Below are positions 49,052-61,100 of a stretch of DNA of 64,000 nucleotides, piece by piece. Under the pieces are notes generated by a model. It was not told the DNA's origin. It did not search any database and worked only from the letters and a program-made list of their open reading frames with translations. The translations under genes and the position numbers were made by a program. Location of the stretch: assembly GCA_963971225.1 (NCBI GenBank), contig OZ020268.1, positions 42,229,348 to 42,293,347 of the forward strand, read 5' to 3'. How positions within the stretch are numbered: position 1 is the first letter of the stretch; the number at the start of each line of letters is the position of its first letter. The DNA is from Melieria omissa (taxonomy: Eukaryota > Arthropoda > Insecta > Diptera > Ulidiidae).

Positions 49052-49458
49052 TGTTACTAAAATGACCTCTCTAAGTTCGTATCTGGATTGTGCTTGAGAA
49101 ATAAAACCACTTCAATTATTCAGCGCAAACGCAGTCAAAAACCAACAATCACTTTATATACAGATTTACACTTTGCTTGTATCTACACTTGTTACTACTT
49201 TGCTTATTCAACTAAGACTCGACCCTCTGCGCTGAACACTGCTGCTTTTTATACTTGTTTTCTTATCGCACCGATGTTTCTTGCACATTCCAGTTGCTCT
49301 CTCTATCTCGATCGTTCTAGCACAGCCCATTACCACCGCGAACCTTCCTTATCATATCGGAATTATAGCAAGTTTGCCGTAGTCTAAAGTGCGTGCCTAA
49401 AAGTATGCCCGTAAAAGCATTCATACATAGCACAGCAACAGAGTGCCTCATCGTTGCA
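49052..49458 (+). mobile_element. Solo LTR, copy 3
   Basis: Starts TGTTACTAAAATGACC and ends CCTCATCGTTGCA. Homologous along its length to the copies at 1852-2319 (inverse) and 2771-3150. The 4-bp flanks are ATAT and ATAC, a duplication with one change. It shares the CTCTAAGTTC block with copy 2 that copy 1 lacks, so two sub-lineages are present. Confidence 0.75.
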
Positions 49459-50004
49459 ATACATCTTGTCTCATTATAAAGACATATTAAAATTTTTATA
49501 TCCTAAACTATTAAAGTTAGAAGGACGAAATTCAAGGATGTGGTAGCGTACAAATTAATCCTTAAGATATATTTTTTTCAAAAAAAAACTATCGGAAATT
49601 TTCAAGGAGTTCAAGGATAACGTTTTCAAAGGACATTTTAAACATCTCTTCGTCTTTTTTCACTGAAACATTACATTTTCTAAGATTCTAAAGATTTTTC
49701 TCTTTCATTTGATACCCATATTGTTATTCTACAATGCGCTAAATTTTTTTAATAATTCCTTGAAATAAACATGTTCTTGAAATTTCAAAGTCCTTTTAAA
49801 AAAAATCAGGACGACGTCAGAGAGAAAAACTAAAATGCAGTTTTACTACATTTGGCCCTAGTTTCGCGAGTATATAGATTTTTTCGAGTGTAAAATTTGT
49901 TGTCGCACGGTGTAATTAAACCCTTTTGCTGCATTTTGCTTATTTGCTTATTTGACTTTTTTCGCACCTCACATTTCATTCATCTGTTCCATCTTCATTC
50001 GCAG

Positions 50005-50161
50005 GTGTGCTGCTGCTCGTGCTGCTCTATACCGCCATGGGCTCCATCATATTTGTCACATTGGAGGGCGAACTGGAGGACACCAGCTCACTGGAGACTG
50101 CAGTCGCTGCCTCGAAACCATATCCGCGCACCGAACTGGCCAATGCGGAAATAAGATCGCG
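50005..50161 (+). CDS. Probable two-pore-domain K+ channel, second coding exon (first membrane helix)
   Basis: The acceptor CATTCGCAG ends at 50004 and the donor GTGAGT starts at 50162. Joining to exon 1 (phase 1) keeps the frame open and yields ATG-VLLLVLLYTAMGSIIFV-TLEGELED. This is a hydrophobic helix with the Y...G..IF..LEG pattern typical of TM1 in K2P channels, followed by a hydrophilic cap-helix segment (TAVAASKPYPRTELANAEIR). The exon ends in phase 2. K2P channels pass background K+ current at the plasma membrane. The pore loops with the GYG-type filter would come from exons beyond the window; none is found before 64000. The family call rests on this one helix and cap; another membrane protein with a similar first helix is possible. 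Confidence 0.7.
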
Positions 50162-53042
50162 GTGAGTAAAACACTTGAATGCTAATAAAAATTCCACCTA
50201 TTCTTCCCTCTTTACACTCTTAACTCTAACAAATGCTGCTAACTGTCAAAAGAGCAGTTCGCATAGGCAACGTTGGTCCAGACGTAAGCGGCACTTTGCA
50301 TTAACATTTTTGAATTAAAGCAACTCAGTCAACATGTTCAAAACAGAATTTAAAATTATTTACGCTGCCAGTTGTTTGTATAAAATGCGTCGAGTTGCAA
50401 AAACGCAGCAGTGGAGCTGTGGACTTTTTGTTATTTATTTATTTGTTTTGAGTTTTTACTGCTTGGAATGCGGCCGTTTTAAGTGATTTAAAGTAAACAA
50501 ACTATCAGCAAAATGTCAAATTAAATTCAGCGCTGCAGGCAAATGCGCCAAGCGCGCTGCACCAGCGCTGGAATTCAATTTGACTGCGTTTGACGCGTCA
50601 GTTTTCTGGCACATTGACTTTTTTCACGGCCGCCTTTAATTTTTGCCAACGCCAAATACCGAAATTTTTGCCTTCATCACTTAAGGCGTCGCGTCGAGCC
50701 ACCTTCGTGGGGCTGAGGCACGCGCCCTCGGGACATAATGTCTGCCCGCTGGTCTGTCTGCCTGTCTGTCCGCTTTTACGCCGAATCACATAATTTATGC
50801 TATGCAAATGGCGGTTTCCAATCACACGCGTTGCCTTGTTGCATTAATGCGCAGCCGAATTTGAATTTGAGTGGAAATTTTTCGCTGTCACTTTGTGGTC
50901 ATCGGTTTTTTGTTTTTAATTTCTGCGCGTTTTGGGACTAAAGCAGGCAGTTTTCAGGACTTGTTATAGCAAGTTTGCCCCACCCCCTTTGTTACTGACT
51001 ATATACAATTTATGTGAATTTTGTTTCTAACTAACGTAAAGTTATGCAAATAGCTGCGAGCAGGTATTGAATCAGCACTAAACGCCAATGGACGGGTGGA
51101 CGGGGGCGGAGGAAGGTATGGCGGCCGCAAATAATGAAAATACAAAGTGTGTAATGTGATGCAAATATAATTTCGAAAGTTCGGTTACTGGGGAGTGAGA
51201 AGTGGATGAAAATGGCGATCGGGGACGTTGCCTCGAAATGTAATTAGTCGACTTCAGTTGGTTTGCAGAGATAAATTAAGCGCAATAGTTCGCTATAAAT
51301 ATTCACAATCGATACTTTGGGGAAATCAACAATAGAGAAAATTTAGTTGTAATAAAACAGTTTGAATGAATAAATAATGAAGCAAAAACGGCTCGTGTAC
51401 GGCAAATCTATTGTACAATCTAAGCCAAGTAAGAGCGTTAAGTACCTTCAGGTCCTTGTTGCTCCCTTGTGAGCTTTGGTCGTTCTATTTCTGTTCTTTC
51501 CTCAAGGGATCCCGATTAAGAAATGTCAACAAATAGATCGACAGAGTAGTTCGTGTAGACAACGTGACCGTAGAAGCTGTGGAGCCTGAAACACTGCACT
51601 ATTTACAAGCCGCAGAAAAGATTATACAGCTCGCTTTTGCCTTCAGAGAGGGCCAAATGTCCTTTGGAGATGAGGATGTTCAGAGGTCAGACCTCAGAAG
51701 CCTTTCTGTCCAAACTTAAAATGTTCCCCATAAAACTATTTCAAAGGTATTGGCAGAGGGTCTTAAATTAAACCATAGCGAACGAACAACATTCATCTAG
51801 CAAACATTCATCTATGATGCTAACAAAAACCTTTAGCACTTCATTCAGTATGTAGCTTGCTCTGCCTTTGTGCCGCAGTTAAGTGTCGTTCCATTGCTGC
51901 ATTGGCTTCCATTTATATTCCTTAACACAAACAACTGATGCCATGATGATTTCTCACATCTAAAACTCTTCACTTTACCTGCTTTGCACAGCACCATTTG
52001 TGTAAACATTGCGTATACGCACCGCATGCCGGCAAAATAAAAACACTTAGTGTTCGAATTGCAGTAAACAAAATTATGTAAAACTTGAGGCAACGCACAA
52101 CTGGGTCACGCAGTCACTTAACAACACAAACGGCAACCACAAAAGCCACAAAAACAACAACAACAACGCGAATAGAATGTGGGTAGCTAATTACAAATCC
52201 GCCAAGAAGTGTGCGCAAATTAATCATCGACGCAAGTGCGCCTATCTGCCAAGCTGCGTCTGATACCACTTGACCAGTGGCTTTCTGCGCGCCATTTAAA
52301 CCGCTGCCCTCTCGGCCCGGCCGAGACAGGGTGCCATACGTTTTCCGTTTTCGAGGGCGTGCCAAGGGGCAGCGCCAACAGTCGGTAAACGCGTAGGTGG
52401 AAGCGTGCTTGAACTAATTTAAACGAACGGCGGCTGACTTAATGCAGCGCTATCAACTTTCAGCCTGCAATCAGCAGCACAGCTAAGGAGGCCGGACCCA
52501 GCCAAATTGAGGTGCTTAGCTGTGCCGAACACGTTGCCGCAATGTAAATATTTTTAAGAACAATGTACTGAAATTAAATAATTACGTTTAATTAATTTCA
52601 ATCAATGTACGAGACGACGGCACGCAGCCAACTCACAACACAACAAAAATAATAACAACAATTAAGCCAGCAATATAAACAACAACACCCAGCATTTGCT
52701 GCTGATTTGCCGTAGTCAATCAAGCTGCTTTGGCCCCTGTCGCCGCCGCCCTCGCCCAATTGCGCTCTGAAACAGTGAGGCACCGCCTTGGCACAGGCTT
52801 CCGCAATCTCTCCTCGGCACTCCGCAACCAGTTATTAATGCTGTACAAGTCGCCGCTCGTCGTCGTCGCTGGTCGCACAGGCACTGACTTACTGCTGCGC
52901 ATTCACAAAATAATCAACCGCAGTCGCAGCCAGAGCACGCAATTAGAATGATTAAAGTGTCTCTCTTAAATAACAAAGCGTCACAATAACAACAAAAACA
53001 ACACCATCTAAGTTAGAGGTTAGTTAAAGCAGAGCAAACACA
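50162..53042 (+). other. Intron 2 of the channel gene, upstream of the retrotransposon
   Basis: No exon with a channel pore motif is visible. CAA repeats occur at about 52150 and 52630-52690. Overlapping frames at 52.6-52.9 kb have no domain. Confidence 0.45.
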
Positions 53043-53225
53043 TGTTGGGGTCTGCATGTTCGCTCAAAAAAGTTTGGGAACCCCAGAAACATTCTGCGCA
53101 AGTTGCTCAACATTGCGCATGTTACTCAGACCACCCACGCAACATCGCTCAAACTTCTACGTAGACGCAGAATGTTGCGAAACATTTGTATCGGTGTGCG
53201 TGAGCAAGCTCAGCTGGGCCGGTCA

Positions 53226-53345
53226 CTAAATGTGGTTGTTGTAAGGCACTAAGTTGGGTGTTGTAGCCCAATGCAAACTAAATGTGGTTGTTGTAATGCA
53301 CTAAGTTGGGTTTTGTAGCCCAATGCAAACTAAATGTGGTTGTTG
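53226..53345 (+). repeat. 52-bp tandem repeat in U3
   Basis: CTAAATGTGGTTGTTGTA recurs or begins at 53226, 53278 and 53330, each full unit containing CACTAAGTTGGGT and GTAGCCCAATGCAAA. Placed upstream of the TATA box, like many retroelement enhancer repeats. The same array is in the 3' LTR. Confidence 0.85.
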
Positions 53346-53576
53346 TGATCGACTGGTTTTGTCGATCAGCGAAGTTGTTGTTACACGGAAAAATAAAGGA
53401 ATGTTGTTGTTTATTTTGCCGCTGTTGCTAAGTGGGATATTTTTTTGGTAGAGCGAAAAATGATGCACAAACGCACAAACACATGTATGCAAATGAGTTA
53501 CGGTGAGAGAAAACGGGATAGCGCGGATTAGGTCGAACAAACGGACAAAAACAGTTTGGCGTTGTTTTGAAACTAA

Positions 53577-53692
53577 TATATATAGCGCCAACCCAACGCA
53601 AACGGGAGGAAGATCAGTAGACGCCACACTCCGACGCGGACTTGCTGCCGGTTGCGCGATGCCGAGGGCATTTGTCACTTTCATAAAATAAA
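53577..53692 (+). promoter_or_regulatory. Putative LTR promoter and poly(A) signal
   Basis: TATATATA at 53577-53584 is followed about 35 bases later by TCAGTA (53614-53619), an arthropod initiator-like word, and then AATAAA at 53687-53692. If these are used, the R region is about 90 bp and U5 about 2.1 kb. Start and end points are inferred, not observed. Confidence 0.5.
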
Positions 53693-55820
53693 AGGACAAA
53701 AAAAGGACATTTAACATTAATTAAATTAAAGTTAAAGATGCTATTAAAAAAAAAAAAAAAAAAACGTGCCTAAAGAAAATTGCCGGTGCGAACATCATTG
53801 GAATCGAAATAAAAGACAAAATTAAACTTTAAAATTCTTGCGTGGTTGCTAACGATGAAACAAAAAAAAACGCGAACGTATTTCGAACACTTTCCTAACG
53901 TAGACATTTTTGGAGTGAACATTTTTTTATAGAATGGCTGCAACAACACCATTTTTTCTAAACTAGTAAATGCAAATCGTAACAACATTTTGTCGAAATA
54001 AAATTTGTTCTAAAATACTTAACAACGACAAACAACAACATTCGGTTGAACGATAAAACGCCAATACCACAACAACCTCAACAACACACGCATGCAAGCA
54101 ACAACAAGTTTTGGGAAATTAAATTCAGCACCACAGCAACAACAACAATTTTCATCATCCATTTCGGCATTGTGCCACCACAGCCAGCACCAGCATAAAA
54201 TTCTGAGGGGTCCAACGACACTGCCGACGGCGATCAACGAGTGTAAACATTTGAATCCTGGCTTTTGTTAAAGAAAAACAAACAAAAAAAAGAAAAGGTT
54301 TTTAAAGTTTTGAGGAAACAAAACCAAGGAAGAAAATAAATGTTTGAAGGGCAAAATCGAAGACGGAGGGTTGAAGTTATTAAAAGTAAAAATGTTTAAT
54401 AGTTAAAATCCTATGAGAAAATTTTGACATTTTAAGAAAAGAGAAAAACAAAGGGCTTCATGCATATATATAGTGAAAATAAAAGTGGGAAAAAATACAA
54501 TTAGTGTAAAGGTAAATGCCTGGTGGGGGAAAAAAAAGTGAAAGTTTGAGAAAATTACAAATTTTCATATTTTTGTGTTGTGCCAAATTACCAATCAAGC
54601 TTCGGCTTGGATGTCGATAATTTTTTTCAGTGTACCTCAGCTGCATCGATGGGCCCAACGATGGACTACACGTACATACAGACACTCACGTAAGTCAACG
54701 TCACTTTTGGCACAATTTTTCTAACACACAAAAAAAAAACCCAAACAAAAAAAAATATATTTACAAATATTTCGAAGAAGATAAATAAAGATCACATAAA
54801 AATAAAAGATTTTTTTTTGTAAACTTGTTTCCTAAAAGTACCATGCATTTATCTATATAAAAATCTTGGCTATATTTGATCAGATGCTAAAAGGGGTTCA
54901 CTAGGATTTTGAAGGGAAGAAAAGAAAAGAAAAGAAAAGAAAAGAAAAGAAAAGAAAAGAAAAGAAAAGAAAAGAAAGAGAAAAAAAAAGGAAGGGAGTT
55001 AATGTCCTTAAAAATTTATAATTCTTTTAAAATTTATAATTTGTTAAAATGAATTTTAGTAAAATTTGCTAAACCAAAATTGTAAAATTTGCTATTGTTA
55101 ATAATTTTCCTAGTTTAGTTAGCCTTAAGTTTTGCCAAATTTGTGCTTTTCTGCTGCTATATTGGGTTTCTATATATCGATTTCTTTTTTTATAAATATG
55201 GGCTATGTTTTGGAATTTATCAATAAAAATGATTTTGATTGTAATGTTTAATTGAAAGAATTTGAGTTTGGCCTGGGAATAAGGGAGTAGGAAATATTTC
55301 GTAAAAGGGTTTCTCGGCGTCAGCTACGAGGAACAATGGTAGGGTGGGCAAGGAGTATCCGACAACGTCATCATCAGGATACTAGAAGGAAAAGGTTCGC
55401 AGGTGCAATGCGTTGGTGCACCACAGTCGGTCCGAGTTAGTTTGCAGATTCTTTCCCTTGTTTGATGCAATCGTGTGCATAACTTTTTTGTTTTTGTGTT
55501 GTTATGTCCTCGCGCAACCGATTCGGGCTAACACTTAATGATAGCCATGCGGATAGGTGTTTTATTTAAACCTGGTTGGCCTTATTCAATCCACCCCCGC
55601 TGAAGCTACGGGTCAATTAAAAAGCCAAGTGCACACGGGTTAGCCAGGTCAACATCCCCACAACTTCCACCACACCTACTCTCACCAATCAAGGCCGGAG
55701 GATCATGAAGCCTCTGATACCGGATCCTCCTTGCGCAGGAGCGGCTGTAACCGTCGGTTACATGGTTACAGACGTGCAACATACATACCTACAGACATAC
55801 AACACGATACATAACAAAAA

Positions 55821-55838
55821 TGGCGCCCAACGTGGGGC
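55821..55838 (+). promoter_or_regulatory. Primer binding site, tRNA-Lys type
   Basis: TGGCGCCCAACGTGGGGC, four bases after the LTR end. This 18-mer is the known complement of the 3' end of tRNA-Lys1,2 and primes minus-strand synthesis. Confidence 0.92.
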
Positions 55839-56570
55839 CTCACTTTAGGTGGGGTTCATGCATTGCTATTGTAGTAATGTAGTCCGTCCGTCCGAATATC
55901 GCTTTGGTAGCTTTGCGTAATGCACGTACGATGGATTTTGAGTTCTGATGGTTAGATATCATGGAACTTTACCGCTGCGTGATTACGGCCAAATAACTTC
56001 CAAAAGTTTTGGTTTTTAGGTTGGATGTTTTTTTGCCAAACGCGGATTCTGGATTGTAGTGCTAACTTGGCTAAATGCTAATAGCACTAACCGTTCTGTT
56101 GTTGGCGAAAAGAATTTCCATATTGGGTTTTTGGTACATGACCGTTGCGACCGCGAGGCTTCGTGGATTTTAGTGAGTTGAAAGATACTCATAACCACGA
56201 TTGCTGTTGCTGATAAGTCGTCAGGGTTAATAACCAACGCTGCACTTCGAACTTTTCCTCATTTCATGAAATATTTCCGAATCTCTTTTCCATAACAGGC
56301 CAAATAACTCATATTTTGAAAATTTGTATTTTTTTGGGGTATATCGTTATCGCTGATAGTTATCGTTTTGTGGTTGGACCAGATTTATCTTTTGCTGCTG
56401 CTGATGTAATTTTTTTCATTTGTTGATTGGACGGAGTTTTTGTCGAGATCATGCCGATCTGATCTTGGGTATCAGATACTTTCGTTTGCGACTAATTACA
56501 ATTAGCTTGCGATTGTCCTTTCCAAGTTTTTTAATTGTTTATTTTTTTATACGATTTTGCTGCCGTCACT
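55839..56570 (+). other. Untranslated leader of the retrotransposon
   Basis: A ~730-bp stretch with no long frame in the gag direction. It would carry packaging signals if the element follows family practice; none can be named from sequence. Confidence 0.6.
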
Positions 56571-58127
56571 ATGCCGTTGCGTCACAGTAGTGAAAACTTG
56601 CCAACTGCTGAGCAGACAGTATGTTCAATTTGTCGCGAAGGTTTGAGCGATGGTGCGGAGGTCTTACGCACAGCCTGCGCACACGTCTTTCACCGGAGTT
56701 GCTTGATCAACTGGTTGAAGCGGAACTCTTCCTGTCCGCAGTGCCGAGCTGCATGCAGCAGTCGCGATTTCATGTCAGATCCAAACAAACATACTCCTGG
56801 CATGCGAACTCGGGCAAAAACAAGAGAGCCTATAGACGATGTGAACAATCCTGTGCCTTCGACCTCACAAGCTGCAGCTACAAGCGCTGCCAACCGAGAT
56901 ATACCCATTGATCGTAGTTTGGCGGAGCCTTCAGTGAGTTTGTCTGAGCCTGGTGGGAATGCTGGTGATAACCGCATTCGATCTATAGTAGAGACAGTGC
57001 TAGCGGGTCGACAGGCAAATCTTATTGATGACTTAGAAGCTAGAATAACGCAGGTGATCGAACAGAGGCTGGAAAGTAGTTTAGCTAATGCATTAGGCAG
57101 GCTTGATGTACAGGGCGCGCAGCCACGTGAAGGCCGCAACAATCAACCCGGCTCAACACCTGAATGGCCACAGGATTTGCCGTATGGCAACAACAATCGC
57201 GAGCATCACGTGCCACTTCCAGTACGAATGAGCGACTCATCCGCTGTTACCAATTCTGGCAAAATTGCTCATTTGATTGCCAGTTGGGACATTAAATTCG
57301 ATGGGACGTCAAAGTTATCAGTAGAGAATTTCATTTTTAGAATAGAGCTACAGGTAATTGATACTCTTTATGGCAATTTCAACTTGTTGTGCGAGCATGC
57401 CCAAAGTTTATTCACGCATGAGGCTAAGGACTGGTACTGGCGATACCGAAGGTCTGTCGATCGGGTTAACTGGCATACGCTATGCCAATCGCTGCGAACA
57501 CACTTTGGCGAACACAAAACCGACACGGACATCAAGGAAGCGATGCGCAATCGGAAGCAAGGGCCAACAGAATCGTTCGACGACTATCGCAATGCGGTGT
57601 TGAGATTCGCGGAAAATCTTCAGAACCAGATTCCAGAATCTGAGCTGGTGGAAATTATTCAGAGGGGACTTCGTCCGCGCATACGGCAACAATTGTTATA
57701 CGTGAATGTCAATTCTTTGGCCGAATTGCGTCGCTTGTGCCTTAAAGGTGAAAGCTTGCTGAACGAGATCGCCAAACACCAGACTACGCACCCATCTACA
57801 ACAACTGCGCCGCGCAACAATCCCTTCAAACGGCAAGTAAACGAGGTTGACGTCGATTTGGAATTGGTGGAAGATAAACCATTGGATGATGATGTTGTCG
57901 AAGTGGACGAGGTGACCAGACGCAGCACGAATCCGAAGATAGTTTGCTGGAATTGTCGTAAAGAAGGTCACAGGTATTTTGATTGCCTGGATAAACGAAC
58001 GGTGTTTTGTTATGGTTGCGGTGCACCTGGCATTTATAAACCAAATTGCGACACTTGTCGTCCGGGAAACGTCCAAACGAGCGAGGCTCACAGACCGAGT
58101 CCTCGCTACGACCAAACACGGCAATAA
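56571..58127 (+). CDS. gag: Gag with N-terminal RING-H2 finger
   Basis: 518 codons from ATG 56571 (CACTATGCC context; the frame extends upstream to 56535 but without ATG) to TAA 58125. Domains: a full C3H2C3 RING-H2 finger at residues 18-58 (C18, C21, C36, H38, H41, C44, C55, C58; CSICREG then CAHVFHRSCLINW and CPQC). Next come a Ser/Pro-rich linker, a middle region with IASWDIKFDGTSKLSVENFI and TFYDDYR-like SFDDYRNAVLRFAE typical of gypsy capsid, and a basic tail. A canonical zinc knuckle, CWNCRKEGHRYFDC, follows, then a second knuckle CYGCGAPGIYKPNC in which Ile replaces His. Gag packages RNA in cytoplasmic particles. The RING finger suggests E3 ubiquitin-ligase activity, which is inference. 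Confidence 0.9.
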   Translation: MPLRHSSENLPTAEQTVCSICREGLSDGAEVLRTACAHVFHRSCLINWLKRNSSCPQCRAACSSRDFMSDPNKHTPGMRTRAKTREPIDDVNNPVPSTSQAAATSAANRDIPIDRSLAEPSVSLSEPGGNAGDNRIRSIVETVLAGRQANLIDDLEARITQVIEQRLESSLANALGRLDVQGAQPREGRNNQPGSTPEWPQDLPYGNNNREHHVPLPVRMSDSSAVTNSGKIAHLIASWDIKFDGTSKLSVENFIFRIELQVIDTLYGNFNLLCEHAQSLFTHEAKDWYWRYRRSVDRVNWHTLCQSLRTHFGEHKTDTDIKEAMRNRKQGPTESFDDYRNAVLRFAENLQNQIPESELVEIIQRGLRPRIRQQLLYVNVNSLAELRRLCLKGESLLNEIAKHQTTHPSTTTAPRNNPFKRQVNEVDVDLELVEDKPLDDDVVEVDEVTRRSTNPKIVCWNCRKEGHRYFDCLDKRTVFCYGCGAPGIYKPNCDTCRPGNVQTSEAHRPSPRYDQTRQ

Positions 58128-61100
58128 TCGCAACAGCACAAACGCCATCTACAGCACCCGAGCTGCCATCTGACTCCCATCATATAATTCCTTATGGGGA
58201 ACGTTTACAAAACTACAAAAGAGTCAGAAACTTAATTTTTAACGACAACAAACTAGTAAAATCAAGCCGCTCTATACGTTCAACGGAGCGTATGAGTAAC
58301 TTCTGGCAAGCTGTTAGGCGGCAGCGTAAATACATTGCGGGAATCTGTGCAATCCAGCACAAACCCTTAGATTTGCGTCCGTATGCACAGATTACTCTCC
58401 TCGACAAGAAGGTGCTCGGCTTACTTGACAGTGGGGCGCAGATATCATGTATAGGGGGCGCACTAGCGAGCGATATTATTGGTAGAAAAGATGTGCGAGC
58501 ATTTAAAACTTCAATTCACACAGCAGACGGGCGAAAACAAGTTGTTTATGGTATTCTTCGCACGTTAATAAAATTCAGGAATCAAGAGGACGAAATTGCA
58601 TTTTATATAGTCCCAAATCTCTCACAATCAGTTATATTAGGCATTGATTTTTGGCAAAAATTTAAAATTGCACCAAATATAATTGCGCAAATTGATCTTC
58701 AGCAGCCGTTGACGGATAATGAAAATACGTTGGTATTATCCGGACAACAACAAGACCGGTTAGAAGCAGTGAAAAGGCTATTTCCAGCCTATGAGCGAGA
58801 AGGGCTGGGTAAAACCACATTAATGCAACACGTCATCGAAGTTGAGTCAAATGTCCGTCCGATTAAACAACGTTACTTTCCCATTTCTCCCGCTATTGAG
58901 AAACTTGTCCACAAAGAAATTGATGAAATGCTGCAACTTGGTGTTATTGAAGAAAGCCCAAACAGTCCATGGTCTAGTCCGGTAGTTCTCGTCCGAAAAG
59001 GTGATAAGGTCCGTCTGTGTCTCGACTCAAGGAAGGTGAACGCTGTTACAATCAAAGATGCGTATCCTTTGCCGCATATCGAAGGCATTTTAAGCCGATT
59101 GCCTAAAGCTCGTTTCATCACGTCGTTGGATTTACGACGTGCGTTTTGGCAAATTCCGTTGGAAGAAAATTCTAGAGATTTCACATGTTTCACAGTACCA
59201 AATCGGCCGTTGTACAGATACCGGGTCATGCCATTTGGCCTATGCAACGCGCCGCAAGCGCTTTGTCGGCTCATGGATCATGTAATACCAGCGCAGCTTA
59301 AAAATCAAGTTTTCGTCTATCTTGATGATTTACTGATTGTGTCAGAGACTTTTGAGGAACATATGGCCACCTTGACGGAAGTGGCTAGCCATCTTCGCAA
59401 AGCTGGTTTAACCATTAACGTGCAGAAGAGTAAATTTTGTATAAAGGAAGTGCGATACTTGGGTTATATTGTGGGGAACGGTACTTTGCGCACTGATCCT
59501 GATAAGGTGTCGGCAATTGCGAACTATCCAGCACCAACGACAGTAAAACAGCTAAGAAGATTTTTAGGCATGACTGGATGGTACCGGCGATTTATGGACA
59601 ACTACGCCGCCCTTACCACGCCACTTACTAATCTTCTCAAAAAGAGTAGAAACTTCAGTTGGACAGAAGAAGCGCAGTCAGCGTTTGATGAGCTCAAGCA
59701 CAAGCTGGCGAGCGCGCCAGTACTTGCGAATCCTGATTATAGCAAACCTTTTATAATTCAGTGTGATGCAAGTAAACACGGGGTAGGAGCAGTATTGGCT
59801 CAAAGAAATAGTGAAGGGGTAGAAGTACCAATAGCGTATTTTTCTCGGAAATTGAACAAAGCCCAAAGCAATTATAGCGTTACGGAACTCGAATGCATGG
59901 CAGCAATGTTGAGCTTAAAGAAATTTAGAGCATATGTAGAAGGGCAAGACTTTACGATAGTCACGGACCATGCAAGCTTGCAATGGTTGATGCGACAACC
60001 TGATTTATCAGGACGCTTAGCGCGTTGGTCATTGAAGCTGCAAGGTTTCCGGTTCAAAATAGAACACCGGCGGGGAACGCAAAATGTTGTACCCGACAGC
60101 CTGTCGCGTCAGAATTTCGACACCGAAATAGTGGAAATCGAATTCTGTCCTGTGGTAAACCTGAATTCCTCTGCATTTACGTCACCTGACTACGAAGACC
60201 TCAAACGTTGCATACGAGAAAATCAAGACAAATTGCCCGATTTACGTATTTTGGACAACGAAGTCTATAAACGAAATGAATTTGCGAACGGAAACCCGGA
60301 AGCGGAAGCTAGTTGTTGGAAGCTCTGGCTGCCAAAAGAATTGGTACCGGAAGTACTGGAGAATGCTCATTGCCCGCCAAACAAATGTCATGGCGGCATC
60401 GCCAAAACCTTAGAACGGCTGAGGAAAAATTTATTTTGGCCAAACATGGTGGCTGATGTGAAGGACTACATAAGCAGATGTAGCATTTGTTGCGAAAGCA
60501 AAGCTCCAAACCGCGTATTGCGGCCGCCAATGTCTGGGCACTACGCAACTCAACGACCTTTCCAAAAGCTTTACATTGATCTTCTTGGTCCGTACCCTAG
60601 ATCAAAACAGGGAAATATCGCCATTATAATCGTATTGGACCATTTTACCAAATTCCCGTTGCTCAAAGCCATCCGTAGAGCTACTGCACCTGTCATTTGT
60701 GAATTTCTGCGAGAGCAAGTTTTCAGTGTTTTTGGTACACCGGAAATAATTATGTCTGATAACGGAAAACAATTTAAATCTTCCTATTTCAACGACTTTT
60801 TGAAAGATCGAGGTATCCGCCACATGTTTACCGCCTTATATAGCCCACAAGCCAACGCCAGCGAACGAGTAAACCGCTCCATATTAGTAGGAATACGCGC
60901 CTACCTTAGCAAAGAGCAATCAGTGTGGGATAAACATTTGGCTGATATTGCTGAAGCTTTGCGCAGCTCGTATCATCAATCAATCGGCTGCACGCCATAT
61001 TATGCAATCACTGGTCAGCAAATGCTTTCCAACGGGCGTGACCATGAACTGCTGCGGAAGCTCAATTCGGTTGAAGACACCGTTATCGACCGGTTAGACA

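Larger units (their letters stand above)
46350..50004 (+). other. Intron 1 of the channel gene
   Basis: 3655 bp from GTAAGC to a TCATTCGCAG acceptor. It contains two opposed RTE fragments (46718-47990), low-complexity AGATGT/AGTTAGAAG-type sequence on both sides of them (about 46590-46710 and 48230-48530), and a solo LTR (49052-49458). The rest is AT-rich with no exon seen. Confidence 0.6.
53043..55816 (+). repeat. 5' LTR of the gypsy-type element (2774 bp)
   Basis: Begins TGTTGGGGTCTGC and ends ATACATAACA, so termini are TGTT..AACA. The end is set four bases before the primer site. Inside are a 52-bp unit repeated 2.2 times (53226-53345), a TATA box (53577-53584), AATAAA (53687-53692) and a (GAAAA)n tract (about 54917-54977). 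The minus-strand frame of 138 residues at 53301-53717 has no domain and is not called. Confidence 0.92.

Noticed and set aside
53301..53717. 138-residue minus-strand frame inside the LTR (and its copy at 61704-62120)
   Set aside because: No domain, and it spans the 52-bp tandem repeat and promoter region. It is present twice only because the LTR is.
56535..56570. Upstream extension of gag (TTG at 56535)
   Set aside because: No ATG in this stretch; the ATG at 56571 has a better context and still precedes the RING finger.
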